Assembly (NCBI GenBank): GCA_900321965.1
Contig: ONYA01000017.1
Span: 1 to 50,006, forward strand
DNA from: an uncultured Prevotellaceae bacterium
GTDB taxonomy: Bacteria > Bacteroidota > Bacteroidia > Bacteroidales > Bacteroidaceae
Reading direction: 5' to 3'
Length of the DNA: 50,006 bases
Of the stretch, positions 24,532 to 33,756 are shown piece after piece. The notes beneath the pieces were generated by a model. That model was given only the letters and a program-made list of their open reading frames with translations, was not told the DNA's origin and searched no databases. Numbering within the stretch: the first letter of the stretch is position 1; every line of letters starts with the position of its first letter. The position numbers and the translations under genes were made by a program.

Positions 24532-25077
24532 TTAATCGCGTAGCTTAAAAAAATCAGATATTTTCTTGACGGCAATGTGATAGGACGCTTTCAGGGCTCC
24601 TTCGCTGGTTCCCAGCATCTTACTGATGTCGCTGTATTTCATGTCGTCATAATAGCGTAACAGGAAAACCGTACGCTGCACTTCCGGCAGCATAGCGATA
24701 GCCTCCTGCAATTGGGCCTCTGTCTCGTCACCATCGAAATAGTCGTCAGCCATCAGCATATTGGCCACCCCCAACTCTTCGTCGTCGGTACTCATAGTCA
24801 CAATATTCTTCTGACGGCGCAGGAAGTCAAGACTTTCGTTGATGGCGATGCGCGAAAGCCACGTCAGCAGTTTCGAATCGCCATGAAACGAACCAATGCC
24901 CTGCCAAGCCTTGATAAAGGTATTCTGGAGCACATCGTTAGCATCGTCGTGCGACAGAATGAAGCGGCGAATCTGCCAATACAGCTGTTCACCATACTGT
25001 TTCACCACCAACTCAAAAGCACGGCGCTGCGTCTTGGGGTTGGCCAGTTGCTCTATGAGCAGTTTATCGTCGGTCAT
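24532..25077 (-). CDS. ECF-type RNA polymerase sigma factor
   Basis: 181 residues. Region 2 (VLQNTFIKAWQGIGSF, LTWLSRIAINESLDFLRRQ) and region 4 (LPEVQRTVFLLRYYDDMKYSDISKMLGTSEGALKASYHIAVKKI) are complete; it directs RNA polymerase to alternative promoters. The start codon overlaps the stop of the L,D-transpeptidase gene by 4 bp, so it is translationally coupled to a cell-wall enzyme. The next gene is the probable anti-sigma. No acidic linker or extra domain. Confidence 0.93.
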   Translation of the reverse strand: MTDDKLLIEQLANPKTQRRAFELVVKQYGEQLYWQIRRFILSHDDANDVLQNTFIKAWQGIGSFHGDSKLLTWLSRIAINESLDFLRRQKNIVTMSTDDEELGVANMLMADDYFDGDETEAQLQEAIAMLPEVQRTVFLLRYYDDMKYSDISKMLGTSEGALKASYHIAVKKISDFFKLRD

Positions 25078-26672
25078 TCGGTATAAGGTTTTAGGGTCTC
25101 GCTGATCGCATTGTCATAACCATACACATCAGGATAGTGGTGCAACGAACCATCGGGCGCTAGGAATATGGTATAATAAGTAATAATAATAGGTACGCGA
25201 GGCGATACGTTGATAGACCTAACCAGCTGTGGCACCTTCACCGACGGATCAAGCTGATCCATATATTTACGTCCCTGCTCCGTTTCAGGCTTCATGCCCA
25301 TAGAGATGCGCAACTTATCGAGCAGCCACTCATCTGGGTCTTTCTCCATCATAAAGACAGCCAGGTCAAAAGGACGTTGCACACGCACACAGCCGTGAGA
25401 GACACCACGGTTGTCGCGCTGGAAGACGCCAGGACTGGAGGTATCGTGTAAGAATACAGAGAAATTATTCGGAAAACGGAAGATAATGCGCCCCAGCGAG
25501 TTACCAGCGCCCCCCTCCTGGGCGACGCGATAGTTGCCGCTGCGAAGCATCGCCGCACTGACCGCCGTCGGCGAAAGACGCTTTCCCGTCTTTCTGTCGG
25601 CAATGTAGTAACGATGGCGGGCAAAATAATTGGAATCACCACCGTGACGGGCCACATCGTCGCGAATAATACTCATTGGAATCACCCATTCAGGATTTAC
25701 CTGCATATAGGTAATCTGGCTCGACAGCAGCGGTGTCTTTGTCTTGAGGGCTCCACAAGCTGCCCGCATATCAATCACAGAGTCAGGACCTACTGCCCAC
25801 AGATGGAAAGCCGGTACATTGACGACAACATATTTCCGTTGTTCCTGGACGTGCAGTTTATCACGCCAACGACAACGCTCCATATTCACCAGGATTTTTT
25901 GACGCTCAACACTATTGGCATTGCGGAGCATCTGGCGCAGACGACCGTATAATTCCGTCTTAGGCTCCGTCTGTCTGAGGAACGCACCTATGCCGTCAAT
26001 AGTGGCGCAAGCCATAGCTGCATTGAAAAAGGAGTCCGTCGGGCTCTCTATGTCTACATCATAGAGATGACGATAAGTAATGGCCCGACCCGTAGAATCC
26101 TTATCACGGGCATCATAGCGGTTAAGGACGTTGTTGGGATTCACGAAACCATATCGCTGTCCCGTAGCATAAGTCAAATAGGCGTTATTGAGATTGTACT
26201 CCAGACGGGCCATTACCTGAGACACATTGTCATGCTGGTCAAACGTCAGCGTACGGACTTTCTCCATATCGGCCTTTATCTCTGCTATGTAAAACACGCT
26301 TGCACGGAATCCCATCTCAGCCGATTCGCTTTCAAGGAAAGCCAATAACGAGTCAGCGCGATCATCGACTCCCCACTTATCGACCCACACAGTAGTCCCG
26401 CCATTTTCATAATGACGGCTCAAAAAGTTGTTGACAGACTTGTTCCCTTTGCCGTTTTTACAATATATTGCCAATTTCTCCTGAAACGACTGAGGATTCA
26501 GAGAATAATCATCGGCCTTCATATCACTGAAGGCATCTAAAGAAAGATTCTGTTGATTAAGGGACGGCGAATCAGTACAGCCCAGAATCAGCGAGGAGAA
26601 AAACACGAGTAGCGCAACACTCAGCGCACCTGAATTTTCCTGACGACCTTGCCTACCTTCAGAATATAACAC
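25074..26672 (-). CDS. Murein L,D-transpeptidase lipoprotein (YkuD domain)
   Basis: 532 residues. Signal with lipobox LILGC near residue 31. A long N-terminal scaffold region precedes the YkuD catalytic domain (about 305-470), whose active-site motif SHGCVRVQRP holds the nucleophile Cys; the upstream His is in the SVFLHDT segment. It makes 3-3 crosslinks or anchors proteins in peptidoglycan in the periplasm. The start overlaps the preceding miniprotein gene by 52 bp, and the stop overlaps the sigma factor start, so this is the second gene of a five-gene operon. Confidence 0.9.
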   Translation of the reverse strand: MLYSEGRQGRQENSGALSVALLVFFSSLILGCTDSPSLNQQNLSLDAFSDMKADDYSLNPQSFQEKLAIYCKNGKGNKSVNNFLSRHYENGGTTVWVDKWGVDDRADSLLAFLESESAEMGFRASVFYIAEIKADMEKVRTLTFDQHDNVSQVMARLEYNLNNAYLTYATGQRYGFVNPNNVLNRYDARDKDSTGRAITYRHLYDVDIESPTDSFFNAAMACATIDGIGAFLRQTEPKTELYGRLRQMLRNANSVERQKILVNMERCRWRDKLHVQEQRKYVVVNVPAFHLWAVGPDSVIDMRAACGALKTKTPLLSSQITYMQVNPEWVIPMSIIRDDVARHGGDSNYFARHRYYIADRKTGKRLSPTAVSAAMLRSGNYRVAQEGGAGNSLGRIIFRFPNNFSVFLHDTSSPGVFQRDNRGVSHGCVRVQRPFDLAVFMMEKDPDEWLLDKLRISMGMKPETEQGRKYMDQLDPSVKVPQLVRSINVSPRVPIIITYYTIFLAPDGSLHHYPDVYGYDNAISETLKPYTE

Positions 26673-26932
26673 CCTCTTGGAACACTTAATTCCACACGTT
26701 GCGCAGGACTATCAATCTTGACAGTCATCAGCTGCCGTCCTGTAAGCGAAACAACCTCAAGCGTTTCGCCCTGTGCACCGGCAACAAGAACCGTCTGGCC
26801 GCTAACACTGATGGTAACAGGGGTATCGACCTGTTCCACAGCAGCAAATTCCATCTCTGAAGCAGATGTTATTGTAGGGATTGCCGCCGTCAAAAGTCCG
26901 GCGAGAGATAATATGATTAGCCTTCTTGTCAT
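26621..26932 (-). CDS. Secreted miniprotein resembling a sorting-domain C-terminus
   Basis: 103 residues from Met at 26932 (MTRRLIILSLAGLLTAAIPT, signal peptide to SAS). The mature part, about 75 residues, looks like an isolated Por/T9SS-type C-terminal domain: VVSLTGRQLMTVKI, VPRGCYILKVGKVVRKIQV. Such domains normally end large secreted proteins; here it stands alone. It is the first gene of the transpeptidase-sigma operon. It could be a remnant of a larger gene or a small Ig-fold protein. Confidence 0.6.
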   Translation of the reverse strand: MTRRLIILSLAGLLTAAIPTITSASEMEFAAVEQVDTPVTISVSGQTVLVAGAQGETLEVVSLTGRQLMTVKIDSPAQRVELSVPRGCYILKVGKVVRKIQVR

Positions 26933-26953
26933 ATACGTACACAATATTTTGTG

Positions 26954-26961
26954 CAAATATA
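26954..26961 (-). promoter_or_regulatory. Promoter of the transpeptidase-sigma operon
   Basis: TATATTTG on the minus strand, 21 nt upstream of the miniprotein start. Confidence 0.6.
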
Positions 26962-27018
26962 CAGCTTTTACTTGAAAGTTCCAAATTTTTTTGTAGAAAA
27001 ATGCAATATTAAGCTAAA

Positions 27019-27933
27019 TTACACGTTGATAACGTCCAATTCGTTGGCTAATCTGACATTTTCAAACACTTCTCGTGCCTGACGGAGCAGCACTTGTTCG
27101 TCATCGTAACGCGAACTGTAATGCCCCAAAACAAGTTGTCCGGCTCCTGCGTCACGCGCCACCATCGCTGCCTGACGGGCAGTAGAATGGAAGTACTTTT
27201 CAGCCATTGGCAGATTGTCGTCACCATAGGTGCTTTCATGATAAAGGGTGCTGACGCCCTTGATCATCTCGTGAAGCTCCGGCATATAACGCGTATCGCT
27301 GCAATAGGCATAGCTGCGAGGCGGAGCTGCCGGCACGACTAATCGCGAGTTAGGTACCACCTCACCCTCCTCCGTCGTCCAGTCGGCACCGTTCTTGACA
27401 TTCTGAATCTGCGATGTCGGAATCTGGTAGAAGTCAATCATCTCACGACGGATATGCGGCAGAGAGGGTTTTTCGCGGAACAGGAACCCACAGGTAGGCA
27501 TCCGGTGGCACAAGGGAATCGTCTCGACCGTCAGCGAACGATCTTCGTAGATGACCTCATGGCGTGAAGCATCAATGGGATGGAACACCACCTCGTACCC
27601 CAAGTCTCGGCAGAACAGGGCCATCTGGCTGTTCAGCATCTCTTCCAGTTGTTCATTAGCATGAATATGCAGCTTAGCCGTACGCCCCAACAGCCCGAAG
27701 GTAGAAATCATACCAATCAGACCGAAGCAATGATCGCCGTGCAGATGCGAGACAAACACATGGCTCACCTTCGAGAAGTGCACCCGCAGACGGCGCAACT
27801 GCAATTGTGCGCCCTCGCCACAATCCACCATGAAAAGTTTCTCACGTAGTTCAACAACCTGAGCCGACGGAAAGTGGCGAAGCGTGGGCAGCGCACTGCC
27901 GCACCCTAAAATATGTACTCTGAACGGTTCCAC
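27019..27933 (-). CDS. rnz: Ribonuclease Z
   Basis: 304 residues. Metallo-beta-lactamase fold with the zinc motif HLHGDHCFG (about residues 62-70), conserved DCGEGAQLQLRR at 38-49, a histidine in the CHRMPTCGF region, and later ligands in YCSDTRY and HESTYGDD. Cytoplasmic endonuclease that trims tRNA 3' trailers. It starts 7 bp after the lipoprotein gene and ends the mazG unit. Since tRNA-Ser in this window already encodes CCA, its role here may be on CCA-less tRNAs or mRNAs. Confidence 0.95.
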   Translation of the reverse strand: MEPFRVHILGCGSALPTLRHFPSAQVVELREKLFMVDCGEGAQLQLRRLRVHFSKVSHVFVSHLHGDHCFGLIGMISTFGLLGRTAKLHIHANEQLEEMLNSQMALFCRDLGYEVVFHPIDASRHEVIYEDRSLTVETIPLCHRMPTCGFLFREKPSLPHIRREMIDFYQIPTSQIQNVKNGADWTTEEGEVVPNSRLVVPAAPPRSYAYCSDTRYMPELHEMIKGVSTLYHESTYGDDNLPMAEKYFHSTARQAAMVARDAGAGQLVLGHYSSRYDDEQVLLRQAREVFENVRLANELDVINV

Positions 27934-27940
27934 ACGAATA

Positions 27941-28603
27941 TCAAATCAACATATCATCTTCGGAGGCACTTTCCAACTTTATGGCATCCTTATGCTCCTT
28001 ATGCTTATAGCGGGTGTATTCAAACGTGTCGTCTGCATCCTTATACACAAGCGAGTCGGACCCCAGGGAAATAATGTCATAAAGGTTGACTTCTTCCTCC
28101 TCGTTGCCGCCCTCACGTACGGAAACGATTTCCAGTTTCCCATTAATAAGCTTCCACGAGCGATAAATCACTGCTGGCTGATCAATACTCTCTGCAATAC
28201 CGCCCTCCTTGATGCGAATACCCATTTCCGAACTGCCATCAAGGGGATTGGGCATCACCCAGTCACCCAACAGTGCCGACTGATTGATGACCATCCTGGC
28301 TGTCTCCTGATCCTGAAGCATGACTGCCATACGGTCACCACTTTGGAAACCGCCAAAGCACCGACCGTTATCATTAGCCTCAGCTATACTCAATGTCAGC
28401 GTATCACCAGAGTCGGTTATTAACTGTAACGTGTTCATAGCCGTTCCATCGCCACAGATTCCATATACAAGAGAGTCATCATCAAGTATCACGACAGCTG
28501 TTGTATCTATTTCTTCATTTTCCGTCGGCTGCGAACTTTTACTACCACAACTACCCAATGCCACGAGGGTACAGACAAAAACAAAGGGAATAATTTTCTT
28601 CAT
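27941..28603 (-). CDS. Lipocalin-like lipoprotein
   Basis: 220 residues from 28603 (28606 also possible). Lipobox LGSC (VALGSCGSK). The segment LLGDWVMPNPLDGSSEMGIRI followed by alternating strands resembles the lipocalin-like domain of small Bacteroidetes lipoproteins. No function can be assigned. It lies between mazG (19 bp) and rnz (7 bp) on the same strand. Confidence 0.65.
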   Translation of the reverse strand: MKKIIPFVFVCTLVALGSCGSKSSQPTENEEIDTTAVVILDDDSLVYGICGDGTAMNTLQLITDSGDTLTLSIAEANDNGRCFGGFQSGDRMAVMLQDQETARMVINQSALLGDWVMPNPLDGSSEMGIRIKEGGIAESIDQPAVIYRSWKLINGKLEIVSVREGGNEEEEVNLYDIISLGSDSLVYKDADDTFEYTRYKHKEHKDAIKLESASEDDMLI

Positions 28604-28622
28604 CATATTTTCAGGTTTTTTG

Positions 28623-29474
28623 TTAGCTTTCAAGTTTCTTCGCCTCGTCCCACAAGGCATCCATTTCCTCAAGGGTCATCTCCGTCAAGGGGCGACCGGA
28701 ACGGATACTGTGTTCCTCAATATAGTTGAAGCGTCTAATAAACTTCTGATTCGTACGTTCTAAAGCATTCTCGGGGTTCAACTTGTATAGCCGGGCGGCA
28801 TTAATAATTGCAAAAAGGAAATCGCCCAACTCACTGGTAGACTTATCTTTATCATTCTTACTAAACTCCGCTTCCAACTCCGAAAGTTCCTCACGCACCT
28901 TGTCCCAGACATCCTCCTTTTTCTCCCAATCAAACCCCACATTGCGGGCCTTGTCCTGGATACGGTAAGCCTTAATCAGCGAAGGCAGAGATGTAGGAAC
29001 ACCCGACAACACCGTCTTGTTGCCATCTTTCTCCTTGAGTTTAATCTGCTCCCAGTTCTGCAATACTTGTTCAGAGGTCTTGGCATCAGCAAACTCACGT
29101 TCCTCGGATTCCTCGCCGAAAGGCAGAGGTTTCGGTTTTTCAGCTCCGACCTGCGATGGATGATAGATATGCGGATGACGGAAGATAAGCTTGTCAGCCT
29201 GCTGATTGCAGACGTCGGCCATATCAAAGTCACCTGTCTCAGAACCAATCTTGGCGTAGAACATCACGTGCATCAGCACGTCGCCCAACTCCTTACAGAT
29301 ATTCTTACGGTCGTTGCGCATCAAAGCATCACACAACTCATAGGTTTCCTCTATGGTGTTAGGACGCAACGACTCATTGGTTTGTTTTCTGTCCCACGGA
29401 CACTTCTCACGTAGCTGGTCGAGCACGTCAAGTAATCGCCCGAAAGCCTCCATCTGTTCTTCTCTTGTATGCAT
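28623..29474 (-). CDS. mazG: MazG nucleoside triphosphate pyrophosphohydrolase
   Basis: 283 residues with two MazG domains as in the E. coli-like form. N-terminal CPWDRKQTNESLRPNTIEETYEL and EELGDVLMHVMF-like KELGDVLMHVMFYAKI; second domain with EELSELEAEF and SELGDFLFAIIN, holding the acidic magnesium ligands. Hydrolyses NTPs to NMPs and pyrophosphate, cleaning abnormal nucleotides. The Met at 29474 is chosen because the TACCTTTG box (29514-29507) lies between it and the farther Met. Confidence 0.94.
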   Translation of the reverse strand: MHTREEQMEAFGRLLDVLDQLREKCPWDRKQTNESLRPNTIEETYELCDALMRNDRKNICKELGDVLMHVMFYAKIGSETGDFDMADVCNQQADKLIFRHPHIYHPSQVGAEKPKPLPFGEESEEREFADAKTSEQVLQNWEQIKLKEKDGNKTVLSGVPTSLPSLIKAYRIQDKARNVGFDWEKKEDVWDKVREELSELEAEFSKNDKDKSTSELGDFLFAIINAARLYKLNPENALERTNQKFIRRFNYIEEHSIRSGRPLTEMTLEEMDALWDEAKKLES

Positions 29475-29506
29475 TTCCCAAGATTCAGTATGATATTTTT
29501 CCACCG

Positions 29507-29514
29507 CAAAGGTA
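29507..29514 (-). promoter_or_regulatory. Promoter of the mazG unit
   Basis: TACCTTTG on the minus strand; divergent from the valS promoter. Confidence 0.65.
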
Positions 29515-29577
29515 AGCATTATTTTCCATTCCACCAACTTTTTGGCAAAATCTTGTCGCAATTTAAAGGAAAATGTG

Positions 29578-29585
29578 TAACTTTG
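29578..29585 (+). promoter_or_regulatory. Promoter of valS
   Basis: TAACTTTG ends 22 nt before the valS ATG. Confidence 0.65.
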
Positions 29586-29607
29586 CAGCCGTTTTTAAAA
29601 TAGGTAT

Positions 29608-32364
29608 ATGGAAATAGCAAGCAAATATGACCCGAAAGAGGTCGAATCTAAATGGTACCAGTACTGGCTGGACAACAAACTTTTCAGTAGCAAACCCGAT
29701 GGACGCGAACCTTACACCATCGTCATCCCGCCACCCAATGTAACGGGAGTTCTCCATATGGGACATATGCTGAACAATACCATTCAGGATATTCTCGTAC
29801 GCCGAGCTCGTATGGAGGGCAAGAATGCCCTTTGGGTACCTGGTACTGACCATGCTTCAATTGCTACCGAGGCAAAGGTGGTGAAGAAACTCGCTGAGCA
29901 GGGTATCAAGAAGCACGACCTGACCCGTGAGCAGTTCCTGAAGCATGCTTGGGACTGGACGCATGAGCACGGTGGTATTATCCTCAAGCAACTTCGTCGC
30001 CTGGGTGCCTCCTGCGACTGGGATCGCACAGCCTTTACGATGGACGAGAAGCGTTCCGAGAGTGTCATCAAGGTCTTCGTCGACCTTTACAACAAGGGAC
30101 TTATCTATCGTGGCCTGCGTATGGTGAACTGGGATCCCAAAGCCCTCACCGCCCTCTCTACCGAGGAGGTCATCTACAAGGAGGAGCAGTCCCACCTTTA
30201 TCACCTCAAGTACTACGTGGCTAACGAAGACGGTTCAGTCTGTTGCGACGGCATTGCAACAAACGAGACGGAAGGCAACGTCATCCATAAGGATGAAAAA
30301 GGCTACTATGCCGTCGTCGCCACTACCCGTCCTGAGACCATTATGGGCGATACAGCTATGTGTATCAACCCCAAGGACCCGAAGAACCAGTGGCTGAAGG
30401 GCCGCAAGGTCATCGTGCCTTTGGTGAACCGCGTTATCCCCGTCATCGAGGACCGCTACGTCGACATTGAGTTCGGTACGGGTTGTCTGAAGGTGACACC
30501 AGCCCACGACACCAACGACTACATGCTGGGCAAGACGCATAACCTCGAGACCATCGACATCTTCAACCCCGACGGTACCATCAGCGACCAGTCACCCATC
30601 TACGTTGGCATGGACCGTATGGACTGCCGCAAACAGATTGCAAAAGACCTGCAGGAAGCAGGCCTGATGGAGAAGATTGAGGACTATACAAACAAGGTGG
30701 GCTACTCCGAGCGCAATCCCGACACAGCCATCGAGCCACGTCTTTCTATGCAGTGGTTCCTCTCGATGAAACACTTTGCCGACATCGCCCTGCCCCCCGT
30801 CATGAACGACGAACTGAAGTTCTATCCTGCCAAGTATAAGAATACCTATAAGAATTGGCTGGAGAACATTCAGGACTGGTGCATCAGCCGCCAGCTCTGG
30901 TGGGGACATCGCATTCCTGCATATTATATAGTCCCCTCCAACGCCTCCGAAGGAGGGGAGACAATTCCCGAGGATGCATTTGTCGTAGCAGAGAACGAAG
31001 AGGAAGCTTACAAGCTGGCTCTTGAGAAGTTCCCCGCCCTCGGAGAGGTTAAGGGAGGCTTTACCTTGCGTCAGGACGAAGACGCCCTCGACACCTGGTT
31101 CAGTTCATGGCTCTGGCCCATCAGCCTCTTCGACGGCATCAACAACCCTGGCAACGAGGAGATTAAGTATTACTACCCCACCGCCGACTTGGTGACCGGC
31201 CCGGATATTATCTTCTTCTGGGTGGCTCGTATGATTATGGCAGGCTACGAGTATATCGGCGACATGCCCTTCCGCAATGTCTATTTCACCGGTATCGTCC
31301 GCGACAAGCTGGGCCGCAAGATGTCAAAGTCACTCGGCAACAGCCCCGACCCCATTGAGCTTATTGAGAAATTCGGCGCCGACGGCGTTCGCATGGGCAT
31401 GATGCTTTCTGCTCCTGCCGGCAATGACATTCTCTTCGACGAGGCACTCTGCGAACAGGGTCGAAACTTCAACAACAAGATATGGAACGCCTTCCGTCTC
31501 GTCAAGGGTTGGAAGGTTGCCGATTCCGAACAGTCGGAAACAGGCAAGATAGCAACTGCTTGGTTTGAGGCCAAGCTTCGCCAAACCAACGCCGAAGTGA
31601 ACGACCTCTTCAAGAAGTACCGCATCTCTGAGGCCCTGATGGCTGTCTACAAACTGTTCTGGGATGAGTTCTCAAGCTGGTATTTGGAGATGGTGAAGCC
31701 TGCCTATGTCAACGGTGAGGCTCAGCCTATCGACCGCAAGACCTATGATAAGACGCTGGAGTTCTTCGAGATTCTGCTGAAGATGCTGCACCCCTTCATG
31801 CCCTTCATTACCGAAGAGCTGTGGCAACATATTTATGACCGCCAGGAAGGTGAGTCTATCATGCGCGACAAGCTGGAACTTCAGGCACCCACTGCCGATG
31901 ACGACAAGCTGAGCGCTGCTTTTGAGCAGGTGAAGCAGATTGTCAGCGGTGTCCGCATGGTTCGTTCTTCCAAGAATATCGCGCCCAAGGAGCAGCTTGA
32001 ACTGCAGGTCATCGGTAAGAATGCCTACGCTCAGTTCGATGCTGCCATCATGAAGATGGCCAACCTTAATGCCATCAATATCGTCAATGAGAAAGACGCC
32101 ACAGCAAGCTCGTTTATGGTTGGTACCGACGAGTTTGCCATTCCTCTTGGCAACCTCATCGATGTCGATGCCGAGATTGAGAAGATGGAGGCTCAGCTAA
32201 AACACCTCGAAGGTTTCCTCGCCGGTGTCCTGAAGAAGCTCTCCAACGAGCGTTTTGTGGCTAATGCCCCTGAAGCCGTTGTTGCTATGGAGCGCAAGAA
32301 GCAGAGCGATGCTGAGGAGAAGATTGCCTCCCTCAAGGAGAGCATCGCTGCCCTGCGTAAATAA
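29608..32364 (+). CDS. valS: Valyl-tRNA synthetase
   Basis: 918 residues. Class Ia synthetase: HIGH motif in [14 protein letters not shown] (about residue 42), editing domain with [20 protein letters not shown], and the KMSKS loop [10 protein letters not shown] (about 571), then the anticodon-binding domain and C-terminal coiled coil ([16 protein letters not shown]). Charges tRNA-Val. Residues about 442-452 (SNASEGGE) come from a C/G-rich palindromic element inserted in frame between conserved parts of the catalytic region. Confidence 0.98.
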   Translation: MEIASKYDPKEVESKWYQYWLDNKLFSSKPDGREPYTIVIPPPNVTGVLHMGHMLNNTIQDILVRRARMEGKNALWVPGTDHASIATEAKVVKKLAEQGIKKHDLTREQFLKHAWDWTHEHGGIILKQLRRLGASCDWDRTAFTMDEKRSESVIKVFVDLYNKGLIYRGLRMVNWDPKALTALSTEEVIYKEEQSHLYHLKYYVANEDGSVCCDGIATNETEGNVIHKDEKGYYAVVATTRPETIMGDTAMCINPKDPKNQWLKGRKVIVPLVNRVIPVIEDRYVDIEFGTGCLKVTPAHDTNDYMLGKTHNLETIDIFNPDGTISDQSPIYVGMDRMDCRKQIAKDLQEAGLMEKIEDYTNKVGYSERNPDTAIEPRLSMQWFLSMKHFADIALPPVMNDELKFYPAKYKNTYKNWLENIQDWCISRQLWWGHRIPAYYIVPSNASEGGETIPEDAFVVAENEEEAYKLALEKFPALGEVKGGFTLRQDEDALDTWFSSWLWPISLFDGINNPGNEEIKYYYPTADLVTGPDIIFFWVARMIMAGYEYIGDMPFRNVYFTGIVRDKLGRKMSKSLGNSPDPIELIEKFGADGVRMGMMLSAPAGNDILFDEALCEQGRNFNNKIWNAFRLVKGWKVADSEQSETGKIATAWFEAKLRQTNAEVNDLFKKYRISEALMAVYKLFWDEFSSWYLEMVKPAYVNGEAQPIDRKTYDKTLEFFEILLKMLHPFMPFITEELWQHIYDRQEGESIMRDKLELQAPTADDDKLSAAFEQVKQIVSGVRMVRSSKNIAPKEQLELQVIGKNAYAQFDAAIMKMANLNAINIVNEKDATASSFMVGTDEFAIPLGNLIDVDAEIEKMEAQLKHLEGFLAGVLKKLSNERFVANAPEAVVAMERKKQSDAEEKIASLKESIAALRK
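30931..30962. repeat. GC-rich palindromic element inside valS
   Basis: GTCCCCTCC and GGAGGGGAGAC arms with an inner CCTCCGAAGGAGG-like core. In frame; a short version of the elements at 8711 and 49395. Confidence 0.65.
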
Positions 32365-32397
32365 AAACCTTTCCACCTATGGATGGATAGAGCGCCA

Positions 32398-33027
32398 TTA
32401 GGCGTTACTATCCATCGGGAACAGTCCGAAGAGTTTGGCGTCAATCATATCGGTCACCTGCTTCAGGTGCTCGGGATTGTCGCCAAACTTACATTCGTCA
32501 CCATTGATGATGATGAGCTGACCCTTATAGCCGCTAATCCACTCTTCGTAACGCTTCTCCAGACCCTGCAGATAGTCTAAGCGCATGGTCTGCTCGTACT
32601 CGCGGCCACGCTTCTGAATCTGCGCAACGAGTGTCGGAATGCTCGAACGGATATAAATCATGAGGTCGGGCAATTTGACGAGCGACATCATCAGGTTGAA
32701 CAGGTCGGTGTAATTCTCGAAGTCGCGGTCGCTCATCATCCCCTGTCCGTGCAGGTTCGGTGCGAAGATGCAGGCATCCTCAAAGATGGTGCGATCCTGA
32801 ATGATGGTGTCCTTCGACTTCGATATCTCCACTACCTCCTTGAAGCGTTTGTTCAAGAAATACACCTGAAGGTTGAACGACCAGCGCTTCATATCAGCGT
32901 AGAAATCAGCCAGATAGGGATTATTGTCGACGGGTTCGAAACGGGGCGTCCACCCGTAACGGTGGGCGAGCAACTTGGTGAGTGTGGTCTTGCCACTACC
33001 TATGTTTCCTGCTACTGCGATATGCAT
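32398..33027 (-). CDS. Deoxynucleoside kinase, copy 2
   Basis: 209 residues. P-loop VAGNIGSGKTTLTKLL (residues 4-19), the DRTIFED segment with the catalytic DR (about 99), and an LID-like region RGREYEQTMRLDYL. This is the deoxyadenosine/deoxyguanosine kinase family, salvaging deoxynucleosides to dNMPs. It is 17 bp downstream of a paralogue with the same motifs, a tandem arrangement known for heterodimeric dAK/dGK pairs in lactobacilli. Confidence 0.92.
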   Translation of the reverse strand: MHIAVAGNIGSGKTTLTKLLAHRYGWTPRFEPVDNNPYLADFYADMKRWSFNLQVYFLNKRFKEVVEISKSKDTIIQDRTIFEDACIFAPNLHGQGMMSDRDFENYTDLFNLMMSLVKLPDLMIYIRSSIPTLVAQIQKRGREYEQTMRLDYLQGLEKRYEEWISGYKGQLIIINGDECKFGDNPEHLKQVTDMIDAKLFGLFPMDSNA

Positions 33028-33044
33028 AGTATGATAAGGTTTGT

Positions 33045-33701
33045 TTAGTGAGACTTAGGGGGATTGAGGGGCCAGTTGTCTGACGGCGGGAAGAGTCCGA
33101 AGAGGGTGCTGTCGATGCGGTCGACAATCTTGGCGAAGTCCTTCGGCTGATGTTCAAAGTCCAGCGGGTCTTTCTCGACAACGAGCATCCGGCCGCGATA
33201 GTGCTTGAGCAGGAACTCGTCGTAGCGGCGGTTGAGGTTCTCGAGATACTCCAACTGGATGGTCTGCTCGTAGTCGCGCCCCCGCTGCTGGATATTACCG
33301 ACAAGATGGGGCACTGAGGCGCGCAGGTAGATCATCAGGTCAGGCAGGCGCACCATCTGCAGCATCTGCTCAAAGAGCTCCATACAGGTGTCATAATCGC
33401 GGTCTGACAGCTGACCCATATCGTGGTTGTTCTTCATAAAGACGTTGACACCCTCGTAGATGGTGCGGTCTTGAATGATGGTGTGGTCAGCCTGCTGAAT
33501 GGCCAGCAGGTCGCGAAAACGCTCTTTGAGGAAGTAGACCTCGAGGTTGAACGACCACCGATTGATGTTCTGGTAGTAGTCCTCCAGGTACGGGTTCTCC
33601 TCAACAGCCTCGAAGCGTGGCTCCCAGCGATAGTGACGGGCCAGCATCTTCGTCAGCGTGGTCTTTCCGCTACCAATGTTTCCTGCTACTGCGATGTACA
33701 T
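33045..33701 (-). CDS. Deoxynucleoside kinase, copy 1
   Basis: 218 residues. P-loop VAGNIGSGKTTLTKML, substrate loop FEAVEENPYLEDYYQN, DRTIYEGVNVF and RGRDYEQTIQLEYL. Same family as the next gene. Differences lie in the base-pocket region (VEENPYLEDYY against VDNNPYLADFY) and the C-terminal tail, so the two may prefer different purine deoxynucleosides. It follows the sugar kinase gene after a heptamer-filled 55-bp spacer. Confidence 0.92.
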   Translation of the reverse strand: MYIAVAGNIGSGKTTLTKMLARHYRWEPRFEAVEENPYLEDYYQNINRWSFNLEVYFLKERFRDLLAIQQADHTIIQDRTIYEGVNVFMKNNHDMGQLSDRDYDTCMELFEQMLQMVRLPDLMIYLRASVPHLVGNIQQRGRDYEQTIQLEYLENLNRRYDEFLLKHYRGRMLVVEKDPLDFEHQPKDFAKIVDRIDSTLFGLFPPSDNWPLNPPKSH

Positions 33702-33707
33702 TTTTGG

Positions 33708-33756
33708 TGAAGGGTGAAGGGTGAGGGGTGAAGGGTGAGGGGTGAGGGGTGAAGGG
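33708..33756. repeat. Seven-copy heptamer array
   Basis: Exactly seven 7-bp units of TGARGGG (R is A or G), filling almost the whole spacer between the sugar-kinase fusion stop and the dNK start. Confidence 0.9.
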
